Both the position numbers and the translations under genes were made by a program. 64,000 nt of DNA, taken from positions 1 to 64,000 of the forward strand of contig JAAZZB010000012.1 of the NCBI GenBank assembly GCA_014239365.1, written 5' to 3'. Under the pieces are notes generated by a model that worked only from the letters and a program-made list of their open reading frames with translations, was not told where the DNA came from and ran no database searches. Positions 7,837-17,148 of the stretch are shown one piece after another (the first letter of the stretch is position 1; each line of letters begins with the position of its first letter). The DNA comes from Verrucomicrobiia bacterium (lineage in GTDB: Bacteria; Verrucomicrobiota; Verrucomicrobiia; Limisphaerales; UBA1100).

Positions 7837-9248
7837 TAGCGTTCGCGGGCTTTGGGCAGATGGGTGGCTTGGCCGAAGAGGGCTTCGGAGGCTTCGAGGA
7901 TGGCTTCGCTGAGGGTGGGGTGGGCGAAGATGGTTTCGGTGAGTTGCTCGGCGGTGGCTTTTAGTTTAATGGCGAGGGTGATTTGGCCGATGAGTTCTGC
8001 CGCGTGGCCGCCGAGGATGTGGCCGCCGAGGAGTTGGCCGGTTTCGGCGTGGGCGATGAGTTTGACGAATCCATCGGTCTCCCCTTGCGCGAGGGCTTTG
8101 CCGATGGCGGCGAAGGGGAAGCGGCCCATGCGGATGGGGATGCCGCGCGTTTCGGCCTCCGCTTCGGTGAGGCCGATGGTGGCGATCTCCGGATGCGTGA
8201 ACACGGCGGCGGGGATTTCATCGTAGTTCATTGCCGCATTGTTTTTGCCGGCGATGAGGTTATCCACCACCACGCGGCCTTGGGCGGTGGCGACGTGGGC
8301 GAGTTGCATTTTGCCGGTCACATCGCCAATGGCGTGGATGTTCGGCACGTTGGTTTGGCAAAATTCATTAACGCCAATCGCGCGGCCATCGAGCGCCACG
8401 CCGGCGGCTTCGAGCCCGAGGGCTTCGGTATTGGGCGTGCGACCGACGGCGACAAGGAGGTGCGTGCCTTCGAGGGTTTCATCGGCGAGTTGGACGGAGA
8501 CGCCTTGATCGGTGGCGGTGGCGGATTGGACGGTTTCGTTTAGGCGGACGGTGATTTTTTGGCGTTTGAATCCGCGTCGCAAAAAATCACAGAGATCGGG
8601 ATCCATCCCGGGGAGCAAACGCGGTTCGGCCTCGAGCACGGTGACTTCGCTGCCGAGCGCGGCAAAGATGCTCGCAAACTCGCACCCGATGTAGCCGCCG
8701 CCAAGGATGAGCAGTTTGGGGGGCAATTCGGTGAGCGTCAGCAAATCGTCGCTGTTGAGAATGCGCGTGCCATCGCGCGGGGCGATCGGCAAATCTGTTG
8801 GGCGCGAACCGGTGGCGAGGATGATGGCGCGCGGGTTGGCGAGCGTTTGGGTGACGTTGTCTTCGGCATCGGTCACTTCAATTTCGGTGGGGCTTTTCAA
8901 TCGCCCGCGGCCTTTGATGAAATCAACGCCGTTTTTGTCGATGAGATTTTGCACGCCCGCCGCGAGCTTGGTCACCACCTTTTGGCGGCGATCCACAATG
9001 GCGGCCAGCTGCGCTTCCGCTTGGGCAATGCTCACGGCCCATTGGCTGGACTGCTGCGCTTGGCGTAGGAGATCCACGCTGGCGACCATCGTTTTGGTGG
9101 GGATACAGCCGGTATGCAGGCACACGCCGCCGGGCGGATTGGGGTCCACGAGCGCCACCCGCAGCCCATGATGCGCCGCGCGAATGGCGGACACATATCC
9201 ACCGGGGCCAGCGCCGACGATGGCGAGGTCATAATTCAAATCACTCAC
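7836..9248 (-). CDS. lpdA: Dihydrolipoyl dehydrogenase
   Basis: The FAD- and NAD-dependent E3 component that reoxidises dihydrolipoamide in the 2-oxoacid dehydrogenase and glycine cleavage complexes. It is 470 aa, the full family length. The FAD motif is VGAGPGGYVSAIRAA at residues 11-25, the redox disulfide is C43-C48 (GGVCLHTGCIPTK), the NAD motif is LGGGYIGCEFASIFAALG, the second FAD motif is AIGDVTGKMQLAHVA, and the C-terminal catalytic His-Glu pair is in AHPTLSEAI. No E1 or E2 gene lies in the window, so the complex it serves cannot be named. Confidence 0.93.
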   Translation of the reverse strand: MSDLNYDLAIVGAGPGGYVSAIRAAHHGLRVALVDPNPPGGVCLHTGCIPTKTMVASVDLLRQAQQSSQWAVSIAQAEAQLAAIVDRRQKVVTKLAAGVQNLIDKNGVDFIKGRGRLKSPTEIEVTDAEDNVTQTLANPRAIILATGSRPTDLPIAPRDGTRILNSDDLLTLTELPPKLLILGGGYIGCEFASIFAALGSEVTVLEAEPRLLPGMDPDLCDFLRRGFKRQKITVRLNETVQSATATDQGVSVQLADETLEGTHLLVAVGRTPNTEALGLEAAGVALDGRAIGVNEFCQTNVPNIHAIGDVTGKMQLAHVATAQGRVVVDNLIAGKNNAAMNYDEIPAAVFTHPEIATIGLTEAEAETRGIPIRMGRFPFAAIGKALAQGETDGFVKLIAHAETGQLLGGHILGGHAAELIGQITLAIKLKATAEQLTETIFAHPTLSEAILEASEALFGQATHLPKARER

Positions 9249-9297
9249 GCGCGCAATCTAGCGACGAAGCGGCCGGAGGCAAATAAGAATTTTTTGA

Positions 9298-9415
9298 GGG
9301 AGTGGTGAATGGGGAGTGGTGAATAGGGAGTGGTGAATGGGGAGTAGGGAGTAGGGAGTAGGGGTGTGAATTTGGCTACTACTCCCCATTCACTACTCCC
9401 TACTCCCCCCATTAT
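9298..9415. repeat. Direct and inverted GGGAGTGGTGAAT / GGGAGTA repeats
   Basis: Four GGGAGTGGTGAAT-like units and several GGGAGTA units (about 9298-9360), followed by the complementary CTACTCCCCATTCACTACTCCC block (about 9378-9415). It can fold into a long imperfect hairpin between the divergent lpdA and pssA genes. It may contain the pssA promoter, but no clear -35/-10 pair was recognised. The rest of the 235-bp gap shows nothing else. Confidence 0.6.
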
Positions 9416-9483
9416 CAGCTTTAGTTTTGGGCTGGGTTGGGGTAGCGTGCGGCTGTTTTCCGGTGCTGGGCGCCGGGGTGTTG

Positions 9484-10419
9484 ATGTCTGAATCCAAACC
9501 CAACGAGCGTGGCTCGAATGGTTCCAGTGGCCCCAATGATAAGGGGGAGTTGAAGATTTATTTTCTGCCGAATTTGTTGACGGCGGGGAATTTGTTTTGT
9601 GGCTTTTTGGCGCTGACGATTATTGTGGGGGCGCCGAGCTTGTACGTGTTGGAGGCGCCGTACACGGAGATGAGTGTTCAGTTTCACGCGGCGAAACAGG
9701 CGATTTATTGGGCGTTAGAATTGATTTTGTTGGCGTGTGTGTTTGATGTGTTGGATGGGCGGGTGGCGCGGCTCGGGGGGTATGATAGTCCGTTTGGGCG
9801 GGAGTTTGATTCGCTGGCGGATGTGGTGTCCTTCGGGATTGTGCCGGCGTTTTTGGTGCATCGGGTGGTGCTGGGCGATGTGTTTCAGAATTCACCGGAA
9901 GTGGGCTGGGGGATTGCTTCGATTTTTGTGATTTGCGGTGCGCTGCGGCTGGCGCGGTTTAATTGTTATGCGGCCATTGAGGATGATCGCAAGGCGCGGG
10001 GCGAGGCGGCGGGGAGTCATTCAAGTGAGTTTATGGGATTCCCCATTCCGGCGGCGGCGGGGTTGGTGGCGAGCATCACTTATTTTTTGATTTGGTTTGA
10101 GGATAAAGGGTTTACGCAGGGCAACTGGAAATTTGCGTTGCCGGTGTTGTTGCTGTTTCTTTCGGCGATGATGGTGAGCAAGGTGGCTTATCCGACGTTC
10201 AAAAAAGTGAACCTGCGCGGGTCGCGGTCATTTTTCTTTATGGTGATCGCGGCGGTGGGGATCGGGCTTTTGGCGACGGTGGGCCGGAAGTACGCGGTGC
10301 CGCTGGGGGCGCCTTTGATTTTTATTGTGTATCTCGTGTACGGCTTTGTGCGGCCGTGGATGCCGCATCGCACGCGGCGCGAGATTGAGGAGGATGTGCC
10401 GTTGGAAAACGGCGGGTAA
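9484..10419 (+). CDS. pssA: CDP-diacylglycerol-serine O-phosphatidyltransferase
   Basis: Integral membrane enzyme that makes phosphatidylserine from CDP-diacylglycerol and L-serine, leading to phosphatidylethanolamine. The CDP-alcohol phosphatidyltransferase signature DG-x2-AR-x8-G-x3-D-x3-D is seen in DGRVARLGGYDSPFGREFDS. About seven hydrophobic helices follow. ATG 9484 (MSESKPNERGSNG) gives 311 aa and a normal hydrophilic N-terminus; an upstream GTG/TTG-type extension to 9427 is open but unlikely. It converges on the PpiD-like gene, the two stop codons abutting. Confidence 0.9.
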   Translation: MSESKPNERGSNGSSGPNDKGELKIYFLPNLLTAGNLFCGFLALTIIVGAPSLYVLEAPYTEMSVQFHAAKQAIYWALELILLACVFDVLDGRVARLGGYDSPFGREFDSLADVVSFGIVPAFLVHRVVLGDVFQNSPEVGWGIASIFVICGALRLARFNCYAAIEDDRKARGEAAGSHSSEFMGFPIPAAAGLVASITYFLIWFEDKGFTQGNWKFALPVLLLFLSAMMVSKVAYPTFKKVNLRGSRSFFFMVIAAVGIGLLATVGRKYAVPLGAPLIFIVYLVYGFVRPWMPHRTRREIEEDVPLENGG

Positions 10420-12738
10420 TTATTTCACTAATTGTTGGGCTTCGGCGATGGCTTGATCGATGCCGGTGGCTTGGAGGATTTTGAGTTTGTTGAGCTTGGC
10501 CATTGCTTCATCTAAATCTGCCCACGGTTTGCGGAGCCCGGCGCTGAGCAGTGGGACAATGATGTTCGCGGCTTCGGGGTGCTGGGTAGATTCGGCAAAG
10601 TAATTTTCGCGGACATATTTTTTCAATGTTCCCGCCTGAGCTTCGGACCATTTTTCAAAGGGGGCGATGACCGTGGTTTCTGTGATGCCTGCTTGCTTCA
10701 GGCTGGCGGCGAGTTGGCCGGCGAGTTTTTGTTCTTTATAAAGGATGTTGTTGTTCACCTCTTTAATTTCCGAGGGCAATCCGTTGCGGCGGCTTTCGAG
10801 TGAGCTGATGATGATGGTGGCATTGAGTTGGCGTTGATGGGGGGCAAACCAATCGTTGGCGGCGGCTTGGGTGCGTGTGTTTTGCCGGGTGTTCGCGGCG
10901 AAGGCGCGCAGGGCGGAGGCCTCGGGGTTGGCGGGGTCGATGCGATCGGTGATGTGCAGCACGTAGCCGGCGATGGAGTCATTAAATGAAATGCCGCCGC
11001 CGGTGTGTTCGAGATAGGCGGTGAGGTTTTCTTTTTCGGTGTCGGCTTTGCTGTTTTGAGTTTGCTCGTGAGTGCCTAAAGCGTTTTGCAGCGTGCTTAA
11101 CGGGACAAGGTCTTTCAGCAAATCGATGTGGTTGGTGTCGGCATTGGTGTACAGCGAAAAGGGCGGGAGCGTCACAATATTGAGGCCGGCATTGGTGGCG
11201 GCGTGGTGAAAGGAAAGGCCTTCCTTGAGGCTGGCGACGGCGGCGGCCTGAAAACTTTCACCGGCTTCGCGTGCTAATCGGCGGGTTTCGAATTTGAGGA
11301 ATCCTTCGTGGACTTCTTTTTTCTCGTCATCGGTGAGCTCGGAATAGCTGCGGCGTTGAAGCGGGATAATTTCCTGTAGACCGAGAATGTAAATGCTTTC
11401 GGGCCTTGCTGCGCTTGGAGCGTAAACAGCGCTCTCAAGGAGTTTGCCTTCCTTGAGCGAAGGGGAGAAAGCCGCTTGAATGACGGAGGCCGGAAAGTCT
11501 TCGGGCGGGTTTTGTTGGTCAAACGTTTTGGTGTGCACGCCCACTCCAAAGTTCGTGGCGGTGGGCTGAAGGTTGGTGGTGTCCCAGGGTTTTTGTTTGA
11601 AAACAGCCCGGAGAATTTCCATTTTCCGGATATCGGCGGCAGCTTTGGAGGCAACGAAAATTCTGTCGCCGATTGGCCCGGCGCGCACTTGTGCCTGGGC
11701 GCGTGCGAGGAGGTTGGTGGCGTTCACGGGCAATGCGGTGCCATTGATGTCAGTGAGTTTGTTGGTGGATGTATTGTGCTCAACAATGATTTTTTGAACG
11801 GCGTCATCGAACTTAACTTCCTTAAGGATGTTTGCTTCGTAATCGGCAAGCGCGATTTTGATAAAGGCAATCTTGTGTCGCACGGGCACATGATATTGAT
11901 CGGCCACGAGGTTGAAGTGGTTGGTGAAGCCTTCGGCCTTCGCAATGTCGGGATAGTTCGTGGCGTTGGCGGTGTGGTTGGTGAGTGAAATGAACGCGGC
12001 TTCGAGGGCGTACTTGCGGTTTTGTTTCGCGAGGGTTTCGGCCATATCCGCATCGGGCCAAAATCCGGCGCTGCGGGTCATTAGCGAATTGAGCTGCAGA
12101 AGGGTGAGGCGGTTGCGCAGGTAGTTTTCGAATTGATCCTGCCCGGCGCGGCCGGATGCGATGAAGCCGCGACTGGCTAATTGTTTCAGCAGTGTGTCAA
12201 ATTGGTCGATACTGAACTCCCGGGTTCCGGTGAGGTTTTGCACCATATAATTTCGCGCGGCGTTGACGGCGTTGTCGGTGATGACGATGCCCAGCTCGGC
12301 GGCCATCGACATTTTCCGCAACCGCACGCGGGCGCGGTATTCCAAGCTATTGATGTCATTGTAGTCATCGCCGTTGAGATCGATGTGGCGCGAGTTGCCG
12401 GCCATCCGGCTGGCGCTGGCGCTGGCGAGGATGTCCGGAGATCGCATCAATTGAATGGCCTCCTGAAAATTTCCGCCGGTTACTTGGATGGCCTCCTGCG
12501 TGCGGCCGGCGCGTGCGAGCATTTGCACCAACACTTGGCGCTGGCGAAGTTCGATAACTTCTTCGAGAAGAATCTGATGCCGCGCCTGCTCCACCGCAGC
12601 GGCATCGGCGGTGAGATTGCCGGGGCCGCTATCGAAGGGGTCAAAGTTGGGTGTGAAAAAGACGACAAAGCTGATGACGACCACAATAATGATCGCGATC
12701 CAGAGCGGCTGCGAGTGTTTACGAAATGTTCCAAACAT
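10420..12738 (-). CDS. PpiD/SurA-like membrane-anchored periplasmic foldase
   Basis: A 772-aa protein with one N-terminal transmembrane anchor (about residues 12-32, WIAIIIVVVISFVVFFTP) and a long, mostly helical periplasmic part. The layout (MFGTFRKHSQPLWI then anchor, SurA_N-like helical region with REFSIDQFDTLLKQL) matches PpiD/SurA peptidyl-prolyl isomerase-like chaperones as found in Verrucomicrobia. A clear parvulin (rotamase) core could not be pointed to, so catalytic activity is uncertain and a purely chaperone role is possible. It would act at the periplasmic side of the inner membrane on newly exported proteins. It is a single gene convergent with pssA. Confidence 0.68.
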   Translation of the reverse strand: MFGTFRKHSQPLWIAIIIVVVISFVVFFTPNFDPFDSGPGNLTADAAAVEQARHQILLEEVIELRQRQVLVQMLARAGRTQEAIQVTGGNFQEAIQLMRSPDILASASASRMAGNSRHIDLNGDDYNDINSLEYRARVRLRKMSMAAELGIVITDNAVNAARNYMVQNLTGTREFSIDQFDTLLKQLASRGFIASGRAGQDQFENYLRNRLTLLQLNSLMTRSAGFWPDADMAETLAKQNRKYALEAAFISLTNHTANATNYPDIAKAEGFTNHFNLVADQYHVPVRHKIAFIKIALADYEANILKEVKFDDAVQKIIVEHNTSTNKLTDINGTALPVNATNLLARAQAQVRAGPIGDRIFVASKAAADIRKMEILRAVFKQKPWDTTNLQPTATNFGVGVHTKTFDQQNPPEDFPASVIQAAFSPSLKEGKLLESAVYAPSAARPESIYILGLQEIIPLQRRSYSELTDDEKKEVHEGFLKFETRRLAREAGESFQAAAVASLKEGLSFHHAATNAGLNIVTLPPFSLYTNADTNHIDLLKDLVPLSTLQNALGTHEQTQNSKADTEKENLTAYLEHTGGGISFNDSIAGYVLHITDRIDPANPEASALRAFAANTRQNTRTQAAANDWFAPHQRQLNATIIISSLESRRNGLPSEIKEVNNNILYKEQKLAGQLAASLKQAGITETTVIAPFEKWSEAQAGTLKKYVRENYFAESTQHPEAANIIVPLLSAGLRKPWADLDEAMAKLNKLKILQATGIDQAIAEAQQLVK

Positions 12739-12862
12739 AGGCTTGTAAAATGGGACGCGAACGCATAGCGCACCGTCTCGGGTGGGTCAAACCAATTTCC
12801 CGACTCTTTCCCTGCAAATCGCTTTACAACCCGACGTGCCGGTGCAAGGCTGGCGGGCCAAT

Positions 12863-13246
12863 ATGACACGCCAAAACACTCTCCTCACCGTTCTCTTCAC
12901 CGCGTTGCTGCTGGGCGGCTGCGCCCGTGCCACGCTCACCAACCTCACCGTGGGCCAACAACCGCGCGATGCAAACGGCCTTTATCGCGTGGAAATCATT
13001 TGGGAAAACAACGCCAACGGCGTGCGGCACGAGACGGTGCAGCCGGTGGTGTTGGTGGGTACAAACACCATTCCTATGCTGCGTACCGCGCTGGTTTCCA
13101 ACCGCTGGGAGGCGCTCCTGCCCGTGGCGGCCGATGCGGCGGGCGTGACTTATCGGGTTAAGGTGGACTGGAAATTCAATGCCATTCCCGTGCCGGAGGC
13201 GAACAGTAAAATGTCCAAAACTTTTCAGTTGTTGATTAAGGACTGA
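12863..13246 (+). CDS. Small predicted lipoprotein, unknown function
   Basis: A 127-aa protein with a lipoprotein signal, MTRQNTLLTVLFTALLLGG then lipobox Cys. The body looks like a single beta-rich domain (VEIIWENNANGVRHETVQP, YRVKVDWKFNAIPVPEANS). The ATG at 12863 gives the clean signal; the frame is open back to 12782. I do not recognise the family. It sits divergent from the PpiD-like gene and upstream of purS, with about 97 bp before the pur genes, so it is probably not part of the pur operon. Confidence 0.7.
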   Translation: MTRQNTLLTVLFTALLLGGCARATLTNLTVGQQPRDANGLYRVEIIWENNANGVRHETVQPVVLVGTNTIPMLRTALVSNRWEALLPVAADAAGVTYRVKVDWKFNAIPVPEANSKMSKTFQLLIKD

Positions 13247-13343
13247 ACGGTGTCGCCAGTTTTTATGTCAATAATCCCAACAACTGCCCCTTGACCGCGG
13301 GCGGGGAAATACGGTTTTTGGGGGCGCAGCATTTTGTAAAGGA

Positions 13344-13583
13344 ATGAAAGCCAAAGTCATCATCACCCCCAAGCGCGCGGTGCTCGATCCACAGGGCAAG
13401 ACTGTGCAAACCGCTCTGGAGCACATGGGCTGCGCCGGCGTGCGCGACGTGCGTATCGGCAAATACATCGAGATCGAAATGGATGGCGACCGCGAAACGG
13501 TCGAGGCCAAGCTCAGCGAATACGCCGATAAATTTCTCGCCAACCCAAACATCGAAGACTACCGGCTCGTTTTCGAGGACTGA
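13344..13583 (+). CDS. purS: Phosphoribosylformylglycinamidine synthase subunit PurS
   Basis: A 79-aa small subunit that bridges PurQ and PurL and helps channel ammonia in FGAM synthase. It has family residues [20 protein letters not shown] and [23 protein letters not shown] precedes the ATG closely. The stop overlaps the purQ start (TGATG), so the two are coupled. It opens the visible purine operon. Confidence 0.93.
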   Translation: MKAKVIITPKRAVLDPQGKTVQTALEHMGCAGVRDVRIGKYIEIEMDGDRETVEAKLSEYADKFLANPNIEDYRLVFED

Positions 13584-14296
13584 TGAAGTTCGCCGTCCTC
13601 CAGTTCCCCGGCTCCAATTGCGACCAGGATTGCGTGCACGTGTTGCGCTCCGTGTTCGGTCGCCCCACGGAGTTGCTGTGGCACAAGGAATACTCGGTGG
13701 GTGATGCCGATGCGGTGTTCATCCCCGGCGGCTTCAGCTATGGCGATTATCTCCGCACCGGCTCCATCGCGCGCTTCAGCCCCGTGATGGCGGCGGTCAA
13801 AGAATTTGCCGATAACGGCGGCTATGTGTTCGGCATTTGTAATGGGTTCCAAATCCTGTGCGAAGCGGGGATGCTGCCCGGCGCGCTCATTCGCAATCGC
13901 TCGCTGCAATTTCGTTGCGAACACGTTTACCTGCAAATCGCATCGCACCACTCGCCCTTCACCGGCCAAATCCCCGAAGGCAAAAACCTCCGCATCCCCA
14001 TCGCCCACGGCGAAGGCAATTATTTTTGTGATGACGAAACCCTGCAGTCACTCGAGGACAACGACCAAATCCTGTTCCAATACGTCGACGTCGAAGGCGA
14101 CCTCACCGACCACGCCAACCCCAACGGATCGCGCGCCAACATCGCCGGCATCTGCAACGAAAAACGCAACGTCGCCGGCATGATGCCCCACCCCGAACGC
14201 GCCGCCGAACCGGCCTTGGGCGAAGACGATGGCCGCCTCATTTTCGAGAGCCTCATCGCCACATTAAAATCCCAACCCATCCTCGCCTCCGCCTGA
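13583..14296 (+). CDS. purQ: Phosphoribosylformylglycinamidine synthase subunit PurQ (glutaminase)
   Basis: A class I glutamine amidotransferase that releases ammonia from glutamine for FGAM synthesis. It is 237 aa. The nucleophile is C86 in [12 protein letters not shown], and the His/Glu of the triad is in [11 protein letters not shown]. The N-terminal [10 protein letters not shown] and [10 protein letters not shown] motifs are typical of the separate PurQ of the three-part PurSQL type. It is coupled to purS. Unusually, its usual partner purL is separated by a two-gene toxin-antitoxin pair. Confidence 0.95.
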   Translation: MKFAVLQFPGSNCDQDCVHVLRSVFGRPTELLWHKEYSVGDADAVFIPGGFSYGDYLRTGSIARFSPVMAAVKEFADNGGYVFGICNGFQILCEAGMLPGALIRNRSLQFRCEHVYLQIASHHSPFTGQIPEGKNLRIPIAHGEGNYFCDDETLQSLEDNDQILFQYVDVEGDLTDHANPNGSRANIAGICNEKRNVAGMMPHPERAAEPALGEDDGRLIFESLIATLKSQPILASA

Positions 14297-14338
14297 TGCC
14301 CCCTTGCCAAAATCAACAAATGAAGGTAGGGTTCCCCT

Positions 14339-14536
14339 ATGAGTTTAGCCGAGTTAAAAGAGCAAGCCGAGACGTTGTCGGCCGTGGAGCGGTTTGCCTT
14401 GTTGGATCACCTGGCATCGCTGGAGGAAAAAGAGGAGACCGCTCAGGAAACCATCGACCGGCGAATGGCTGCGATGGACGCGGGACGCAAGGTGACGCAA
14501 GAGGAATTCGAACGGCGCCACCGCGAATCGGATTAG
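14339..14536 (+). CDS. Putative antitoxin of an addiction module
   Basis: A 65-aa acidic helical protein (LAELKEQAETLSAVERFALL then DRRMAAMDAGRKVTQEEF) resembling small addiction-module antitoxins of the RelB/CHP02574 type. It begins 42 bp after purQ and ends 12 bp before a RelE-like ORF, the usual antitoxin-toxin order. The assignment rests on size, context and general sequence character. Confidence 0.68.
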   Translation: MSLAELKEQAETLSAVERFALLDHLASLEEKEETAQETIDRRMAAMDAGRKVTQEEFERRHRESD

Positions 14537-14548
14537 GAACAACCGGTT

Positions 14549-14800
14549 ATGGAGTACATTTATGTACTGGACTGCGAAGTGTGCGAGCAATTGTTCCCGA
14601 TTGCCAAACGTCGCCGGGAGTTTTTGGTCGAACATTTTCAAGCCATAGCGGCCAACCCCTACTTGAAATCCGAAAACACGCTGGTGGATGCCACCGGTCG
14701 CACTATTTACGAATACTTTGCGGGAAGATGGATCATTCATTGGTGGCCGGATCATGCCGTGAAAGAGGTTCGCATCGTTCGCGTAAAGTTGATTCGTTAA
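14549..14800 (+). CDS. Putative RelE/ParE-superfamily toxin
   Basis: An 83-aa basic protein with the RelE/ParE pattern: an N-terminal strand, a helix with paired basic residues ([20 protein letters not shown]), then beta hairpins ending [13 protein letters not shown]. RelE-type toxins typically cut mRNA at the ribosome; ParE types act on gyrase. Which applies is not clear. It lies between purQ and purL on the same strand, and a TAGGA sequence precedes the ATG. It ends 28 bp before purL. Confidence 0.66.
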   Translation: MEYIYVLDCEVCEQLFPIAKRRREFLVEHFQAIAANPYLKSENTLVDATGRTIYEYFAGRWIIHWWPDHAVKEVRIVRVKLIR

Positions 14801-14828
14801 TCCCCTCCTTTTCCCGGAGGCATCCGCG

Positions 14829-17144
14829 ATGAGCGCTGATCCCGCCATCACGCCGGAGTTGGTTGCGGAGCACAACCTCACGCCGGAGGAGTACGAAGGC
14901 ATTTTGGAATTGCTCGGGCGCGCGCCGAACTATACCGAGCTGGGCATCTTCAGCGTGATGTGGAGCGAGCATTGTTCGTACAAAAACACGCGCGCTTTAT
15001 TAAAGGGCTTTCCCACACAATCGCCGCGCGTGCTCGTGGCGGCGGGTGAGGAGAATGCCGGCATTCTCGACATCGGCGATGACCTCGCCATTTCGTTCAA
15101 GATCGAAAGCCACAATCACCCCAGCGCCGTGGAGCCCTTTCAAGGCGCGGCCACGGGCGTGGGCGGCATCATCCGCGATATTTTTACGATGGGTGCGCGG
15201 CCGGTGTGCGCCATCAACTCACTGCGCTTTGGCGAGCTTTCCAATCCCGATGTGCGGCGGCTCTTTCGCGGCGTGGTCAGCGGCATCGCGCACTACGGAA
15301 ATTGCTTTGGCATTCCAACGGTCGGCGGCGAGGTTTATTTTGATAAAAGCTACGAAGGCAATCCGCTGGTGAACGCCTTCGCGCTGGGCGTGTTGCGGCA
15401 CGATCAAATCGCGCGTGGCGCGGCAAAGGGCGTGGGCAATCCGGTTTTTTATGTCGGCCCCGCCACGGGACGCGACGGCCTCGCGGGCGCGGCGTTTGCT
15501 TCGCAGGATCTCACCGAGGAATCCGCCGAGCACCAACGCGGCGCGGTGCAAGTGGGCGATCCATTTATGGAAAAGCTGTGCATGGAAGCCTGCCTCGAAT
15601 TGCTGGCCACCGGCGCGGTGGCGGGCATTCAGGATATGGGCGCGGCGGGGCTCACGTGTTCCACTTGCGAAACCGCCGCACGCGGCGGCACGGGCATTGA
15701 GATTGATTTGGCCAAGGTGCCGCAGCGCAGCCCCGGCATGACGCCCTACGAAATTTTATTGAGCGAATCGCAGGAGCGCATGCTCATCATCGTGGAGCAC
15801 GGCCGCGAGGAGGAAGTGAAACGCATCTTCGACAAATGGGATTTGCCGTGGGCCGAGATTGGCAACGTGACGGACACCGGCCAAATGGTCGTCAAAAACC
15901 ACGGCGAAATCGTGGCCGACCTCCCCGCCCGCAAGCTCGCCGATGACGCGCCTATTTATCATCGCGAAGCCACGGAGCCCGCGTACCTCGCCGATGTGCG
16001 CGCGTTCACTTTGGAAGGCATCGACGATTTGGATGATCCCACCGCCGCCCTCGGCAAACTCCTCAAGTGGCCGACCATCGCCTCCAAGAATTGGGTCTAT
16101 CGCCAGTACGATCACATGGTGCGCGCGAACACGATGGTTAATCCCGGCAGCGACGCGGCCGTCATTCGCATCAAGTCCGATAGCATTCCCGGCGGCGATG
16201 ACCGCAATGGCGCGTTCCCCGAAAAGCTGCTTGCCCTCGCCGTCGATTGTAATGCCACGCACGTTTATCTTGATCCTTTTGAAGGCGCGAAAGCCGCCGT
16301 CGCCGAATGCGCGCGCAACCTCGCGTGCAGCGGCGCCACGCCGATTGGGTCCACCGATAATTTGAACTTCGGCAATCCGCACAACCCGGAATTGTTTTGG
16401 CAACTCAAAGAATCCGTGCGCGGCTTGGCCGAGGGCTGCGCGGCGTTCGACGCACCGGTCACCGGCGGCAACGTCAGTCTCTACAACCAAAACCCCGAAG
16501 GCGCTATCGATCCCACGCCCACGATGGCGATGGTGGGGCTCATCGAAGACACGGCCCACGTGACGACGCAGTGGTTCAAGGAGGAAGGCGATGCGATTAT
16601 TTTATTGGGCGAACCGGTGGACGCCGACGATCCATTGTGCGGCCTCGGCGGCTCGGCGTTTTTGCAGGTGTTGCACGAGCAAAAAACCGGCACGCCGGCG
16701 CGTTGCAATTTGGAAACCGAGCGCACGCTCGGCACCACGCTGCTGGGCCTCATCCAAAGTGGTTTGGTAAAAGGCGCACACGATTGCGCCGAGGGTGGCC
16801 TCGCAGTGGCTTTGGCGGAATGTTGTTTCTCCGAGCTCGAAGGCCGCAACACGCCGCGCTTCATCGGCGCGGAAATTGATTTGGCGGAAATTGATTGCGA
16901 CCGCCTCGATGCACTTTTGTTTGGCGAAACCCTCGGGCGCGTTGTCATCACCACTTCGGAATTGGACTCCGTGAAAGCCATCGAGCGCGCCAAGTTGATG
17001 GGCGTGCCCGCGCGGCGCATTGGGACGGTGGGCGCCGAAAAAGGCGCGGCATTGAAAATTAAGTCGACGACTGGCGAGTGGTCGTGGGACGTTGCCGGTT
17101 TGCACGATCTTTGGTGGAACTCAATCGATAACGCAATGGCCTAG
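14829..17144 (+). CDS. purL: Phosphoribosylformylglycinamidine synthase subunit PurL
   Basis: The ATP-dependent synthetase subunit that converts FGAR to FGAM. At 771 aa it is the small, PurS/PurQ-dependent form. Visible motifs are [12 protein letters not shown] near the N-terminus, [20 protein letters not shown] for substrate and ATP binding, GAAGLTCST, and a second half starting at about [13 protein letters not shown] with [11 protein letters not shown]. The start ATG at 14829 matches the family N-terminus. It follows the toxin gene by 28 bp, so the pur transcript probably passes through the toxin-antitoxin pair, unless the pair has its own promoter and terminator. Confidence 0.95.
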   Translation: MSADPAITPELVAEHNLTPEEYEGILELLGRAPNYTELGIFSVMWSEHCSYKNTRALLKGFPTQSPRVLVAAGEENAGILDIGDDLAISFKIESHNHPSAVEPFQGAATGVGGIIRDIFTMGARPVCAINSLRFGELSNPDVRRLFRGVVSGIAHYGNCFGIPTVGGEVYFDKSYEGNPLVNAFALGVLRHDQIARGAAKGVGNPVFYVGPATGRDGLAGAAFASQDLTEESAEHQRGAVQVGDPFMEKLCMEACLELLATGAVAGIQDMGAAGLTCSTCETAARGGTGIEIDLAKVPQRSPGMTPYEILLSESQERMLIIVEHGREEEVKRIFDKWDLPWAEIGNVTDTGQMVVKNHGEIVADLPARKLADDAPIYHREATEPAYLADVRAFTLEGIDDLDDPTAALGKLLKWPTIASKNWVYRQYDHMVRANTMVNPGSDAAVIRIKSDSIPGGDDRNGAFPEKLLALAVDCNATHVYLDPFEGAKAAVAECARNLACSGATPIGSTDNLNFGNPHNPELFWQLKESVRGLAEGCAAFDAPVTGGNVSLYNQNPEGAIDPTPTMAMVGLIEDTAHVTTQWFKEEGDAIILLGEPVDADDPLCGLGGSAFLQVLHEQKTGTPARCNLETERTLGTTLLGLIQSGLVKGAHDCAEGGLAVALAECCFSELEGRNTPRFIGAEIDLAEIDCDRLDALLFGETLGRVVITTSELDSVKAIERAKLMGVPARRIGTVGAEKGAALKIKSTTGEWSWDVAGLHDLWWNSIDNAMA

Positions 17145-17148
17145 CAGA

